Positions 1-6,953 of a stretch of DNA of 26,763 bases are shown here, piece after piece. The DNA comes from Opitutia bacterium UBA3151 (lineage in GTDB: Bacteria; Verrucomicrobiota; Verrucomicrobiia; Opitutales; Seribacteraceae), in assembly GCA_002364975.1 (NCBI GenBank), contig DEYT01000108.1, positions 17,822 through 44,584 of the forward strand, written 5' to 3'. Both the position numbers and the translations under genes were made by a program. The notes under the pieces were generated by a model. That model had not been told where the DNA came from, searched no databases, and saw only the letters and a program-made list of their open reading frames with translations. Each line of letters opens with the position of its first letter. Position 1 is the stretch's first letter.

Positions 1-818
1 TCTGATTTCTTGGCGAACTCAAGAAAGTGAACAAGAGAGTCAATATCATGACCATCAATAGGTCCGAGATATCGAATCCCTAACTTTTCGAAAATAGAAG
101 AAGGTGCGAGTAATTCCTTAGTATCTCTTTTAGCCTTAGAAACAAACTTCATTAATGACTTTCCGCCAGGCACCGATGAGAGGACAGATTCAGCATCTCT
201 GTGAAGCTTGTTGTATACAGGATTAGCGATTAATTCATTAAAGTATTTGGAGAAGGCACCTACATTTTTTGCAATAGACCATTCATTATCATTCAAAACT
301 AAAATGAACTTTTTGGTGGAACAGGCTATATTATTAAGAGCCTCTAGGGTTATGCCACAGGAAAATGCTGCATCACCGGCGATGGCAACAACATGGTTGT
401 TTTCAGACTTCATATCGCGCGCCATACACATACCTAATGCTGCAGACAATGCAGTCCCGGCATGTCCTGCTCCATAGGAATCATGAATGCTTTCTTCTCG
501 GCAAAGAAAGCCACTGTAGCCGCCTTCTTTTCTTAGATTTTCAAATTTTTCATCGGTCCTACCAGTCAGTAACTTATGGACATACCCTTGATGAGAAACA
601 TCCCAGCAAAAAGAATCCCGGGGTGAATCAAAAGCTAGGTGAAGGGCAACTGTGAGCTCAACCACTCCTAAGTTTGGCCCTAAATGCCCCCCATTCGCAG
701 ATGTTGTATCGATGATTCGAGTACGAATTTCATCGCACAAAACAGAGAGGGACTGAGGAGACAAATCCTTGAGCTGTTTTGGAGAATCCAAACTATCCAA
801 TATTGAGTCACTCGGCAT
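1..818 (-). CDS. dxs: 1-deoxy-D-xylulose-5-phosphate synthase (5' part, cut by window edge)
   Basis: This is the N-terminal 272 codons of DXS, which condenses pyruvate and glyceraldehyde 3-phosphate with thiamine diphosphate (ThDP) in the first step of the cytoplasmic MEP isoprenoid pathway. The frame is open from an ATG at 818 to the left edge. Visible DXS signatures are NGGHLGPNLG, WDVSHQGYVHKLLTGR, YGAGHAGTALSAALG, GDAAFSCGITLEALNN followed by LNDNEWSI, and YLGPIDGHD next to the edge. The ThDP motif reads GDA where GDG is usual. The start overlaps the 3' end of xseB by 11 bp, so the two genes are probably co-transcribed and translationally coupled. The first about 20 residues are not conserved, so a slightly later start is possible. 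Confidence 0.95.
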   Translation of the reverse strand, partial: MPSDSILDSLDSPKQLKDLSPQSLSVLCDEIRTRIIDTTSANGGHLGPNLGVVELTVALHLAFDSPRDSFCWDVSHQGYVHKLLTGRTDEKFENLRKEGGYSGFLCREESIHDSYGAGHAGTALSAALGMCMARDMKSENNHVVAIAGDAAFSCGITLEALNNIACSTKKFILVLNDNEWSIAKNVGAFSKYFNELIANPVYNKLHRDAESVLSSVPGGKSLMKFVSKAKRDTKELLAPSSIFEKLGIRYLGPIDGHDIDSLVHFLEFAKKS

Positions 819-1053
819 CCGAATTGTTTTCCTTGGATAAAACACCTGCCTCATCTACTTCTTTTATGTGGATTTCGGCTGAATTGACTTTTGAACGGCA
901 ATGGCTCAATAACTTAGCACCTCTTCGATACTCCGAAACCAAGGAGTCAAGATCAACCTCTCCCTCTTCTAGCTTAACGACAATATCTTCCAACTCGTCG
1001 ATGGCATCTTCAAAAGAAAGATGTTTAAGATTTTCAGTTGCTTTTTGGGTCAT
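808..1053 (-). CDS. xseB: Exodeoxyribonuclease VII small subunit
   Basis: An 81-residue protein with the XseB pattern: a short helical hairpin containing SFEDAIDELEDIVVKLEEGEVDLD, here split as SFEDAIDELEDIV and KLEEGEVDLDSLV, then EYRRGAKLLSHCRSKV. It is the small subunit of exonuclease VII, which degrades single-stranded DNA together with XseA; xseA is not in the window. Length and motif fit the family well. It is the first gene of a minus-strand pair with dxs. No Shine-Dalgarno lies before its ATG, and a sigma-70-like promoter ends only about 10 nt upstream. The acidic tail after residue 60 is typical variable sequence. Confidence 0.93.
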   Translation of the reverse strand: MTQKATENLKHLSFEDAIDELEDIVVKLEEGEVDLDSLVSEYRRGAKLLSHCRSKVNSAEIHIKEVDEAGVLSKENNSDAE

Positions 1054-1063
1054 AAAGAAGAAC

Positions 1064-1091
1064 TTTATACATATTCATTTCTTTTTATCAA
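1064..1091 (-). promoter_or_regulatory. Candidate sigma-70-type promoter for xseB-dxs
   Basis: On the minus strand TTGATA (1091-1086) is followed by a 16 nt spacer and TATAAA (1069-1064). Each hexamer matches the sigma-70 consensus in 5 of 6 positions. The predicted start, near 1057-1058, would leave a leader of about 5 nt before the xseB ATG at 1053. This is pattern matching only. Confidence 0.4.
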
Positions 1092-1113
1092 TCATGGAAA
1101 AATCTTCTAATAA

Positions 1114-1141
1114 TCGACAAAGCTAAAGTTTTATCGATACT
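1114..1141 (+). promoter_or_regulatory. Candidate sigma-70-type promoter for the M48 protease gene
   Basis: TCGACA (1114-1119), a 16 nt spacer, then GATACT (1136-1141). The -10 hexamer ends 6 nt before the ATG at 1148, so transcription would begin at or next to the start codon. The -35 matches 5 of 6 and the -10 only 4 of 6, so this is a moderate candidate supported mainly by its position in the divergent gap. Confidence 0.3.
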
Positions 1142-1147
1142 GCTAGC

Positions 1148-2404
1148 ATGTCATCATTCCAAGGTTTTATCTTAGTACTAGCATTCCTCCAGCTGGCTTT
1201 TCAGTTGTTTCTAAAGAAAAAAAATGAGATGAGGATAAAATTACTTAAAAAAGTTCCGCCCAAAGAAGCACAATCTATCATGGATGAAAACAGTTGGAAA
1301 AAAACATCTGATTATTCCTTGGAGAAAAGTAGGTTTTCAAACTTTGAAGAAATTTTCGGCTTCATTACCTTCATCCCAATTTTTTTATTTATTTTTCCAT
1401 GGGTCTTTGGAACTTGGAACACTTCGACTGAAATCGGAGTCTGGAGATCTGCTTTCGTCGTTTGCTGTTTTTTTATTTCTCTTCAAGCACTCAGTCTTCC
1501 TCTCGATTGGTACAAGCAATTCGTCCTAGAAGAAAAATACGGTTTCAACAAGTCATCCTTAAAGTTATGGATTAGCGATAAGCTGAAAGGGCTTGTTTTA
1601 GGCTTTGGTATTGGCCTTCTACTTCTAAGCTTTCTTCTTTATTTATTTCGTGAGATATCGAGCTTCTTACCCCAGATGTGGTGGGTACTAAGCTTTTGTA
1701 TTTTCTTTATCATTCAATTGATCCTTATGGTTTTGTGGCCTAAAATTTTCCTTCCTTTGTTCAATAAATTAACTCCCCTTAAGGAAGGCAGCCTCAAAGA
1801 CCGTTTGATTTCTCTTGCGGATAGAAGTGGATTCAAAGCAAAAACGATTGAAATTATTGATGGAAGTAAAAGATCAGGTCATTCAAATGCTTTCTTTACT
1901 GGATTTGGTAAATTCAGAAGAATTGTTTTGTACGACACCCTTGTAGAACAAATGGAAGAAGAGGAAATTGAAGCCGTTTTAGCCCACGAGGTAGGACATT
2001 ATATGAAGGGTCATATACCTAAGAGACTTTTTATTTCTTTCCTAAGCGGACTTGGTATGTTCGGGCTCATTTCCGTAGCACTTAGCAGTCCTTGGGTCTA
2101 TGAATCGGTAAACTTGCCCGAATACTTACTTGGGTCTGCCAGCTCTATTTTAGTTTTGCTTAGCTTGACCCTGGGCTTTCTGACCTATTGGATTTCTCCG
2201 ATTAGTAATCTTCTTTCACGTAAGCATGAATTCGAGGCAGATTTATTTGCAAAAGAATCAATCGGAAGCGAAAAACCTCTCATAGAAGCATTAAGGAAAC
2301 TTTACAAAGAAAACCTAACACACCCTCTTCCTCACCCTTGGATTGCAAACTTTCATTTCTCTCACCCAACAATCATAGAAAGAGAAAGAGCTCTTAGGTC
2401 ATAG
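1148..2404 (+). CDS. M48 family metallopeptidase (Ste24/CAAX prenyl protease 1 type)
   Basis: A 418-residue integral membrane zinc protease. The zinc site is HEVGH at residues 280-284 and the third ligand lies in EFEAD at 361-365, the arrangement of Ste24-type M48A peptidases. The N-terminal third carries the family's membrane helices (about 1-22, 70-90, 98-120, 150-175, 180-200), with further hydrophobic segments around 300-350 between the zinc motifs. The C-terminal WIANFHFSHPTIIERERAL also fits the family. Bacterial members are inner-membrane proteases; most bacteria lack CAAX prenylation, so the substrate is unknown and the name is by homology. No Shine-Dalgarno precedes the ATG. Its stop overlaps the convergent VanZ-like gene by 6 bp. 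Confidence 0.9.
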   Translation: MSSFQGFILVLAFLQLAFQLFLKKKNEMRIKLLKKVPPKEAQSIMDENSWKKTSDYSLEKSRFSNFEEIFGFITFIPIFLFIFPWVFGTWNTSTEIGVWRSAFVVCCFFISLQALSLPLDWYKQFVLEEKYGFNKSSLKLWISDKLKGLVLGFGIGLLLLSFLLYLFREISSFLPQMWWVLSFCIFFIIQLILMVLWPKIFLPLFNKLTPLKEGSLKDRLISLADRSGFKAKTIEIIDGSKRSGHSNAFFTGFGKFRRIVLYDTLVEQMEEEEIEAVLAHEVGHYMKGHIPKRLFISFLSGLGMFGLISVALSSPWVYESVNLPEYLLGSASSILVLLSLTLGFLTYWISPISNLLSRKHEFEADLFAKESIGSEKPLIEALRKLYKENLTHPLPHPWIANFHFSHPTIIERERALRS

Positions 2405-2878
2405 CAAAGTCTTCCTAGTTACAAACCGAGAACAATACCAAGCATGGACACCTATTCCTGTAATTGAACCAAAAAGATTCATAACGGTATCTCCCAAGGA
2501 GGGAAAACGCATGGGAATGAAAGCCTGACTAAACTCGTTCAAAATTGCATAACCCAAGCAAATAAATAAGGCCAGTAGGCTCTTTGGGTTTCGGAATTCG
2601 AAATTAAAAGGTCCAAGATATCGTAACCAAACCCAAGAAAAAACAAAAAATAGGGGAAAGTGACTCAAATCCTGCAACCAAAAAGGATAATCGAATATTT
2701 CTTCAGAAAATCTTATAAAAACTTCATCTGCATCGATTTCCAACCAATAAGATGGTTGCGGAAATCCCGTAAGAATTTGAAGAAACAATGAATAGCAAAT
2801 CGGAACCAATAAACCGAATGAAGTTGCGGATAATCCAATCTTACTAGATATTGTTCTATTGTTCTTAACTGAGTTCAT
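2399..2878 (-). CDS. VanZ-like family membrane protein
   Basis: A 159-residue protein with four predicted membrane segments (about 18-36, 75-88, 97-115, 130-148). The VanZ-like signatures are LQDLSHFPLFF in the middle and the C-terminal NEFSQAFIPMRFPSLGDTVM then NLFGSITG, matching the family pattern of E-x-x-Q-x-x-x-P-x-R-x-x-x-x-x-D-x-x-x-N-x-x-G. VanZ itself gives low-level teicoplanin resistance, but most homologues, including this one, have no known role and resistance should not be assumed. The stop overlaps the M48 gene tail by 6 bp (convergent), with no terminator between. The start codon is only 33 bp from that of the divergent gene at 2912. Confidence 0.8.
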   Translation of the reverse strand: MNSVKNNRTISSKIGLSATSFGLLVPICYSLFLQILTGFPQPSYWLEIDADEVFIRFSEEIFDYPFWLQDLSHFPLFFVFSWVWLRYLGPFNFEFRNPKSLLALFICLGYAILNEFSQAFIPMRFPSLGDTVMNLFGSITGIGVHAWYCSRFVTRKTLL

Positions 2879-2911
2879 TCGGACAAGGAAAGTCGTAACT
2901 TCATATATCTC

Positions 2912-3475
2912 ATGCCAATCTACGAGTTTTTTTCGCCAACTGCGGGTAAAATATATTCATTCTTTGCACGCTCTACCTCATTTTCTGACAAAACTCCCTA
3001 CTGTCCAGATGGAAAGAAAAATGAGATGAAGAAAATTCTTTCTTCTTTTTCAATCACTGGAACACTCGATGATACCTCAGAGGAAGATTCTGGCTCCAAT
3101 GATAGTGAGAATCCATTTGACCAACTTGACCCAAAACAAGCTGAGCTGGCAATGCGCGAACTGGAAGGATCGATGCATGGCATGGATGATGAGAATCCAG
3201 ACCCCAAGCAAATGGGTTCACTCATGAGAAGAATGTGCGAAATAACGGGCGAAAAAATGGATGGTCAGATGGAGGAAGTTGTTAGAAAACTAGAGGAAGG
3301 TATGGATCCAGATGTATTAGAGGATCAAATGGGAAACTTCATGGATAACGATTCGGATTCCGAAAATACCTATGAAATCAGCCAAGAAGAAATTCGAAAT
3401 AAAGTAAAAAAAATGCTTCATCAAAAGTTATTTCGAGATCCGGTACTTTACGAGTTTTCAGATTACTTGGAGTAG
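2912..3475 (+). CDS. FmdB-like protein with degenerate zinc ribbon and acidic tail
   Basis: A 187-residue soluble protein. It opens with MPIYEF, and residues 1-50 follow the FmdB-type zinc-ribbon layout (MPIYE-x-x-C-x-x-C, then C-P-x-C, then a basic stretch ending in S-x-F). Only one of the four zinc cysteines remains: SPTA replaces the first pair and CPDG the second. Residues 51-187 are acidic and rich in methionine, aspartate and glutamate, with a helical C-terminus containing IRNKVKKMLHQKLF. No enzymatic motif is visible and the function is unknown. It ends 1 nt before the lipoprotein gene, so the two are likely co-transcribed. FmdB membership rests on the N-terminal pattern only. Confidence 0.6.
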   Translation: MPIYEFFSPTAGKIYSFFARSTSFSDKTPYCPDGKKNEMKKILSSFSITGTLDDTSEEDSGSNDSENPFDQLDPKQAELAMRELEGSMHGMDDENPDPKQMGSLMRRMCEITGEKMDGQMEEVVRKLEEGMDPDVLEDQMGNFMDNDSDSENTYEISQEEIRNKVKKMLHQKLFRDPVLYEFSDYLE

Positions 3476-3476
3476 G

Positions 3477-3893
3477 ATGAAAAATTTAAAATTTATTATA
3501 GTTCTTTTACTCTTTTTCTTTTTACTAAATTGTAGTGAAGATCAAACTAATGCTCAAAGTGGTAGCGGGTGGAAGGGCTCAACCAATGAGTTCAATCAAC
3601 AATTTAAAAAAAATATCGAGTCAGATAGCACCACGATTTTGTTTGATAGCAAAACCAAGGAGAAGTTTAATGGGTTGTTGGAAACCAATGATTCAAGCTT
3701 TCTGAGCAAGCAAACCTATGAAAGCGGGAAACTGCATGGAGAAAGTAGCATCACTTCAATCAATGGATCTAGAGTAGATGCCAATTTCAAGAATGGTAAA
3801 CTACATGGTAAAATGATCTTGCGCGATTCTGAAGGAAATATCAGGTCCGTGATCACTTACGATGAAGGGAATATTTCGCCCTTCGCCGAATAG
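3477..3893 (+). CDS. Small lipoprotein with MORN/YwqK-like repeats
   Basis: A 138-residue exported lipoprotein. A lysine-containing N-terminus and hydrophobic run (residues 6-17) lead to lipobox LLNC with the lipidated Cys at 19, followed by Ser at +2, which would favour the outer membrane. The C-terminal half has two related strands, YESGKLHGESSI and FKNGKLHGKMIL, in the G-x-L-H-G pattern of MORN-variant repeats found in proteins annotated as YwqK family antitoxins. That name reflects repeat similarity only; no toxin gene is next to it. GGAG lies 4 nt before the ATG. It converges on the histidine kinase gene with 19 bp between stops and no clear terminator. Confidence 0.75.
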   Translation: MKNLKFIIVLLLFFFLLNCSEDQTNAQSGSGWKGSTNEFNQQFKKNIESDSTTILFDSKTKEKFNGLLETNDSSFLSKQTYESGKLHGESSITSINGSRVDANFKNGKLHGKMILRDSEGNIRSVITYDEGNISPFAE

Positions 3894-3912
3894 TTCAAAA
3901 ATTCTTACTGCT

Positions 3913-5496
3913 CTACTTTCCTATCTTTCTTTTTTTGGTAAATTCCCGGCTCGCCCTCTTGGCAGTCTTTGAAACTCCTTCTTTTTTTTCGTTAAGTTCT
4001 GCAAAGGGCAAGAAAAGATAAAAAGTAGTTCCTTGTCCTAGAGTTGAGCTAAACCCGATCTCTCCATTATGGTCTTCCATAAATAATTTCGAATTATATA
4101 AACCAAATCCAGACCCACTTGAAGATTCCTTGGTTGTAAAAAATGGATCAAATAAAAATTCTGCAATTTCTTCGGCAATACCACCACCATCATCGCTGAA
4201 TGAAATTTCAGTTCCATCAAATTTTGCGTTTCGCGAGCCGCCCCAAGCATTCTTCATAATTTTGCTGCCTTTCTTGATAATCTTCGCACTAATTTTTATT
4301 TTACCGTTACGAGAAATTGCATCTCGTGAATTAATCGCCAAATTCAAAACGACCTGTCTGAAACCAGTTTCCTCCAAGAAAGCAGGTAAAGGCTCTTTAC
4401 CAAAGTCAGTAGTAATTTTGGCACTGCGAGGGATAATAATCTGAATTAAGTCCATTTGATCCTTTAAAAGTAATCTAATGTCATGAATCGCTCGGGATGC
4501 AGGTTTCTGTCGATGTAAATCTATTATTCGACGAACTAACTTTTGGGCCTGCATGGTACTTTTCCTAATTTGCCCCATGCCATTGGCCATGGGATCATCT
4601 TTTTCCATCATTCCATGATATAATTCAGAAATTGAGTAAATACCGGCCATTAAATTACTAAAGTCATGAACCAAGCCGTTGGTTAAGGTAGCCAAACCTT
4701 CCCTCCAAACTGTATTCGAAATACGGTGCTCTGCAATCGCTTGGCGAGTGATGTCAATAAAAACACCATCAAAACCTAATAATCGGTCTGTTGCCGTTAA
4801 AATTGGCGTTCTTACATCCAGTAAATAGATGAGCTGACCCGCAGGAGGAAGCTCAACTCTATAACTAAAACTGAATGTTTCCGCTCTCTTGGAATTCGAG
4901 GAAAGCATGTGGTGAAAATGTTCTCGATCTTGTTCGAAAATTTTGTCCACAAATAATCCACCATTTCTTGAAAACTCACGATATTGACTCGGAAATAATT
5001 TCTGGATCCCCTTAGAAAGATAACTGAAAGTCAAATCGGTTCTTTGTGTAAAGAAAATACCAGGGAAATTACTGACATAATCAGCAAGTCTACTTTCAGC
5101 CTTCTGTAATCGAATCAGAGTATTAGCGAGGGCTCTGGGATCTTTCATCAAGTCTCCTAGAAAGGCTTTCTTGAGACTTTCGTGAGGAGCTAGAGCAGGG
5201 GACAGGCAAACAACCGAAACTTCTCCTGTTCCCATAGAGGTAAGTTGAACCCCAAAGGAGGATTGATTTTGCAAGGAACTAAAAGGCAGGAAACATTCTA
5301 ATTCAGTCTTGTGGAAATTTGAATGTAAGAGTTTACCCCAAGAAGGGTTAAGAGAAACCATCAAAGACCTAAATGAGGAACCCGTCAGTTCCCTCATACT
5401 TTTTCCCACCCAAGATGAGAAAGATTCCGAAGCTCGAGTTATTTTACCCTTGGGGCAGAGCCAAATTTGGCAATTTTCGAAATTTGGTGTTTTCAT
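3913..5496 (-). CDS. Soluble PAS-domain sensor histidine kinase, possibly FlgS/FleS-like
   Basis: Counting from the Met at 5496 (527 residues): PAS-like domain about 10-100, linker helix 110-140, second PAS about 140-255, HisKA helix with LVHDFSNLMAG (phospho-acceptor His277), and HATPase_c with N box NLAINSRDA (385-393), G1 DDGGG (435-439), FDPFFTTKE and G2 GSGFGL (461-466). The tail is basic. There is no transmembrane helix, so signals are cytoplasmic. The frame is open to an upstream ATG at 5601, adding 35 residues, but the Met at 5496 has GGAAG upstream and begins at the PAS domain, so I prefer it. Divergence from a sigma-54-type flgB promoter suggests a role like FlgS/FleS, which activate NtrC-type regulators. 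No response regulator is in the window, so this role is inference. Confidence 0.85.
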   Translation of the reverse strand: MKTPNFENCQIWLCPKGKITRASESFSSWVGKSMRELTGSSFRSLMVSLNPSWGKLLHSNFHKTELECFLPFSSLQNQSSFGVQLTSMGTGEVSVVCLSPALAPHESLKKAFLGDLMKDPRALANTLIRLQKAESRLADYVSNFPGIFFTQRTDLTFSYLSKGIQKLFPSQYREFSRNGGLFVDKIFEQDREHFHHMLSSNSKRAETFSFSYRVELPPAGQLIYLLDVRTPILTATDRLLGFDGVFIDITRQAIAEHRISNTVWREGLATLTNGLVHDFSNLMAGIYSISELYHGMMEKDDPMANGMGQIRKSTMQAQKLVRRIIDLHRQKPASRAIHDIRLLLKDQMDLIQIIIPRSAKITTDFGKEPLPAFLEETGFRQVVLNLAINSRDAISRNGKIKISAKIIKKGSKIMKNAWGGSRNAKFDGTEISFSDDGGGIAEEIAEFLFDPFFTTKESSSGSGFGLYNSKLFMEDHNGEIGFSSTLGQGTTFYLFLPFAELNEKKEGVSKTAKRASREFTKKRKIGK

Positions 5497-5555
5497 CCTT
5501 GAACTTCCATTTTGAATGACATAATTCAGCAAATCAAATTTCCACACAATAAAAA

Positions 5556-5582
5556 TAGGAAACACTAGGAAAAAATTTCCTA
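5556..5582. promoter_or_regulatory. Candidate enhancer (UAS) of TAGGAAA half-sites upstream of flgB
   Basis: TAGGAAA occurs at 5556-5562 and, exactly 10 bp later, at 5566-5572. The second copy forms an inverted repeat with TTTCCTA at 5576-5582 (7-bp arms, 3-bp centre). The dyad centre is about 110 bp upstream of the +1 predicted from the flgB sigma-54 element, where NtrC-type enhancer sites commonly lie. The sequence is seen directly; the function is inference. It lies inside the gap between flgB and the kinase start at 5496. Confidence 0.35.
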
Positions 5583-5657
5583 CCTTTGAACGCCGATGCA
5601 TCCATTATCTTTTTGTTTTCTTAGAGAAGGCAGTGTTTTAGGACTAGGAGTACCTTT

Positions 5658-5673
5658 TGGCATAAACCTTGCA
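5658..5673 (+). promoter_or_regulatory. Sigma-54 (-24/-12) promoter of the flagellar operon
   Basis: The 16-mer TGGCATAAACCTTGCA matches the RpoN consensus TGGCAC-N5-TTGCW except for one base (T for C), with exactly 10 nt between the GG and GC dinucleotides. With the C at 5672 as -12, transcription would start near 5684, only 4 nt before the flgB ATG at 5688. Position directly ahead of a long flagellar operon makes it more than a chance match, and it rules out the in-frame TTG at 5679 as a start if the site is used. Confidence 0.65.
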
Positions 5674-5687
5674 GTGTTTTGGCGAAA

Positions 5688-6077
5688 ATGGCCGTTATAC
5701 TCGACAATCTTTATTCCCAAGAAAATTATCTTATTTCTAAGAAACTTCTTGATGCTACCCATTTGCGTCATGAGGCACTGTCTAATAACCTTGCTAATGT
5801 TGAGACTCCGGGATTCAAAAGAAGGGATCTTCCTAAAACCTTTTCTGTTGAGTTGAGAAGAGCAGTAGACAGGAAAGATTTCAGAAGGGTTAAGTCTCTT
5901 CTTCCTAGAAGCATGGAAGACAGGCAGGCAAAACCTGTCCGCATGGATGGTAACACCGTCCAACTCGATGAGGAAATGCTTTCCATGAACAAAAATGCTT
6001 TGAACTACGAATACCTCAGTGGTGCGGTTGGTGGTTCTATCAAAGAACTTAATCTTGCGATCCGAGGAAGAGTTTAA
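5688..6077 (+). CDS. flgB: Flagellar basal-body rod protein FlgB
   Basis: A 129-residue proximal rod subunit, exported through the flagellar type III system and assembled on the MS ring and FliE. The N-terminal rod signature is HEALSNNLANVETPGFKR; the C-terminal helix continues from LNYEYLSGAVGGSIKELNLA, here truncated for length. Size is normal for FlgB. The ATG at 5688 is chosen over an in-frame TTG at 5679 because residues M-A-V-I-L-D fit the family and the sigma-54 element puts +1 near 5684. It is the first gene of the operon and is 1 bp from flgC. Confidence 0.95.
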   Translation: MAVILDNLYSQENYLISKKLLDATHLRHEALSNNLANVETPGFKRRDLPKTFSVELRRAVDRKDFRRVKSLLPRSMEDRQAKPVRMDGNTVQLDEEMLSMNKNALNYEYLSGAVGGSIKELNLAIRGRV

Positions 6078-6078
6078 A

Positions 6079-6519
6079 ATGACAATGAATTTAATTCCAG
6101 GCATCGAATCTACGGGAAGTGCTCTGTCCGCAGAAAAAATTCGTTTAGAAATCATCGCCCAGAACATTGCTAATTCCAATACCACACAAGATGCCTCTGG
6201 TAATGTTTACCAAAGAAAAGAGGTAGCCTTCGAAGAATATATCAAAACTCCTGAAAGAAGAGTGCCGGGTTATGTTGATGAGAATCTTTACCAAGGGGTA
6301 AGGGTAACCGATGTATACGATGACCAAACTCCGGGAAGAATGATTTACAACCCTGGTCACCCCCATGCAAACGAAGATGGCATGGTTGAGATGCCAAATG
6401 TTGATGTTTCAAGAGAAATGATTGATCTGATCAGTGCATCAAGGGCATATGAGGCTAATCTTACAGTAGTTAAAACTTCACGACGCATGGCTCAGCAAGC
6501 AATGGCCATCGGTAAATAA
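6079..6519 (+). CDS. flgC: Flagellar basal-body rod protein FlgC
   Basis: A 147-residue proximal rod protein. The N-terminal rod motif is IAQNIANSNTTQDASG, followed by VYQRKEVAFEEY, and the C-terminal rod helix contains VDVSREMIDLISASRAYEAN and AQQAMAIGK. FlgC stacks with FlgB in the rod. The frame is open 20 codons upstream into flgB, but the ATG at 6079, 1 bp after the flgB stop, gives the normal N-terminus. A GAGG lies 11 nt upstream, a long spacing for a Shine-Dalgarno, so reinitiation after flgB is likely. Confidence 0.96.
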   Translation: MTMNLIPGIESTGSALSAEKIRLEIIAQNIANSNTTQDASGNVYQRKEVAFEEYIKTPERRVPGYVDENLYQGVRVTDVYDDQTPGRMIYNPGHPHANEDGMVEMPNVDVSREMIDLISASRAYEANLTVVKTSRRMAQQAMAIGK

Positions 6520-6529
6520 CTATTTTTAA

Positions 6530-6946
6530 ATGAACGCTATCTCCAGTCTACCTAGTCTAACGGATTTAATTAATCAAAATCCTAACCTCCAACCCAATGT
6601 ACAGGCTAACCGCTTTGTTCAATCTTCGGAACTCTCCCAAATTAATAAATTAGGAAACATTCCGCAAACAAATGGTGTAGAACCAGTTATTATTGACAAG
6701 ACTTCACCAACCGAGCGGGTTACTGCTCCTGGTTTTGCTCAAATGTTTGAGGATTTTATTAAGGGTGTCGACCAAAAGAAGAAGATTTCCGCAAAAGAAA
6801 CCCAAGATTTAATTTTAGGTCGTTCAGATAACATTCATGAGGCTGTCGTCAAATCACAAGAAGCTGGTGTTGCCTTTAATCTGATGATCGAGGTGAGGAA
6901 CAAGCTTGTTGATTCCTACAAAGAATTAATGCGTATGCAGGTATAG
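6530..6946 (+). CDS. fliE: Flagellar hook-basal body complex protein FliE
   Basis: A 138-residue FliE, the junction protein between MS ring and rod and an early export substrate. The conserved C-terminal half is present: FAQMFEDFIKGVDQKKK, SDNIHEAVVKSQEAGVAF and NLMIEVRNKLVDSYKELMRM. The first 60 residues are a variable, Asn/Gln-rich extension, making it somewhat longer than the about 105-residue enterobacterial protein. It lies 10 bp after flgC and 7 bp before fliF, the standard flgBC-fliEFG order. No Shine-Dalgarno is visible; an AT-rich TTTTTAA run precedes the ATG. Confidence 0.95.
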   Translation: MNAISSLPSLTDLINQNPNLQPNVQANRFVQSSELSQINKLGNIPQTNGVEPVIIDKTSPTERVTAPGFAQMFEDFIKGVDQKKKISAKETQDLILGRSDNIHEAVVKSQEAGVAFNLMIEVRNKLVDSYKELMRMQV

Positions 6947-6953
6947 ATTTTAA

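Noticed and set aside
1124..1147. TAAAGTTT, a perfect sigma-28 -35 box, before the M48 protease gene
   Set aside because: At the required 11 nt spacing the -10 region reads CTAGCATG instead of GCCGATAA, and the gene is not flagellar.
3477..3893. Antitoxin role for the YwqK-like lipoprotein
   Set aside because: The label comes from repeat similarity; it is a lipoprotein and no toxin-like gene is adjacent.
5463..5487. Repeated AAATTTGG (5463-5470 and 5480-5487)
   Set aside because: It lies inside the first codons of the kinase gene in AT-rich sequence and could be chance.
5497..5601. 35-codon N-terminal extension of the histidine kinase
   Set aside because: The extension looks like translated AT-rich spacer, includes the candidate enhancer repeats, and a better-supported Met with GGAAG upstream lies at 5496. 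It cannot be fully excluded.
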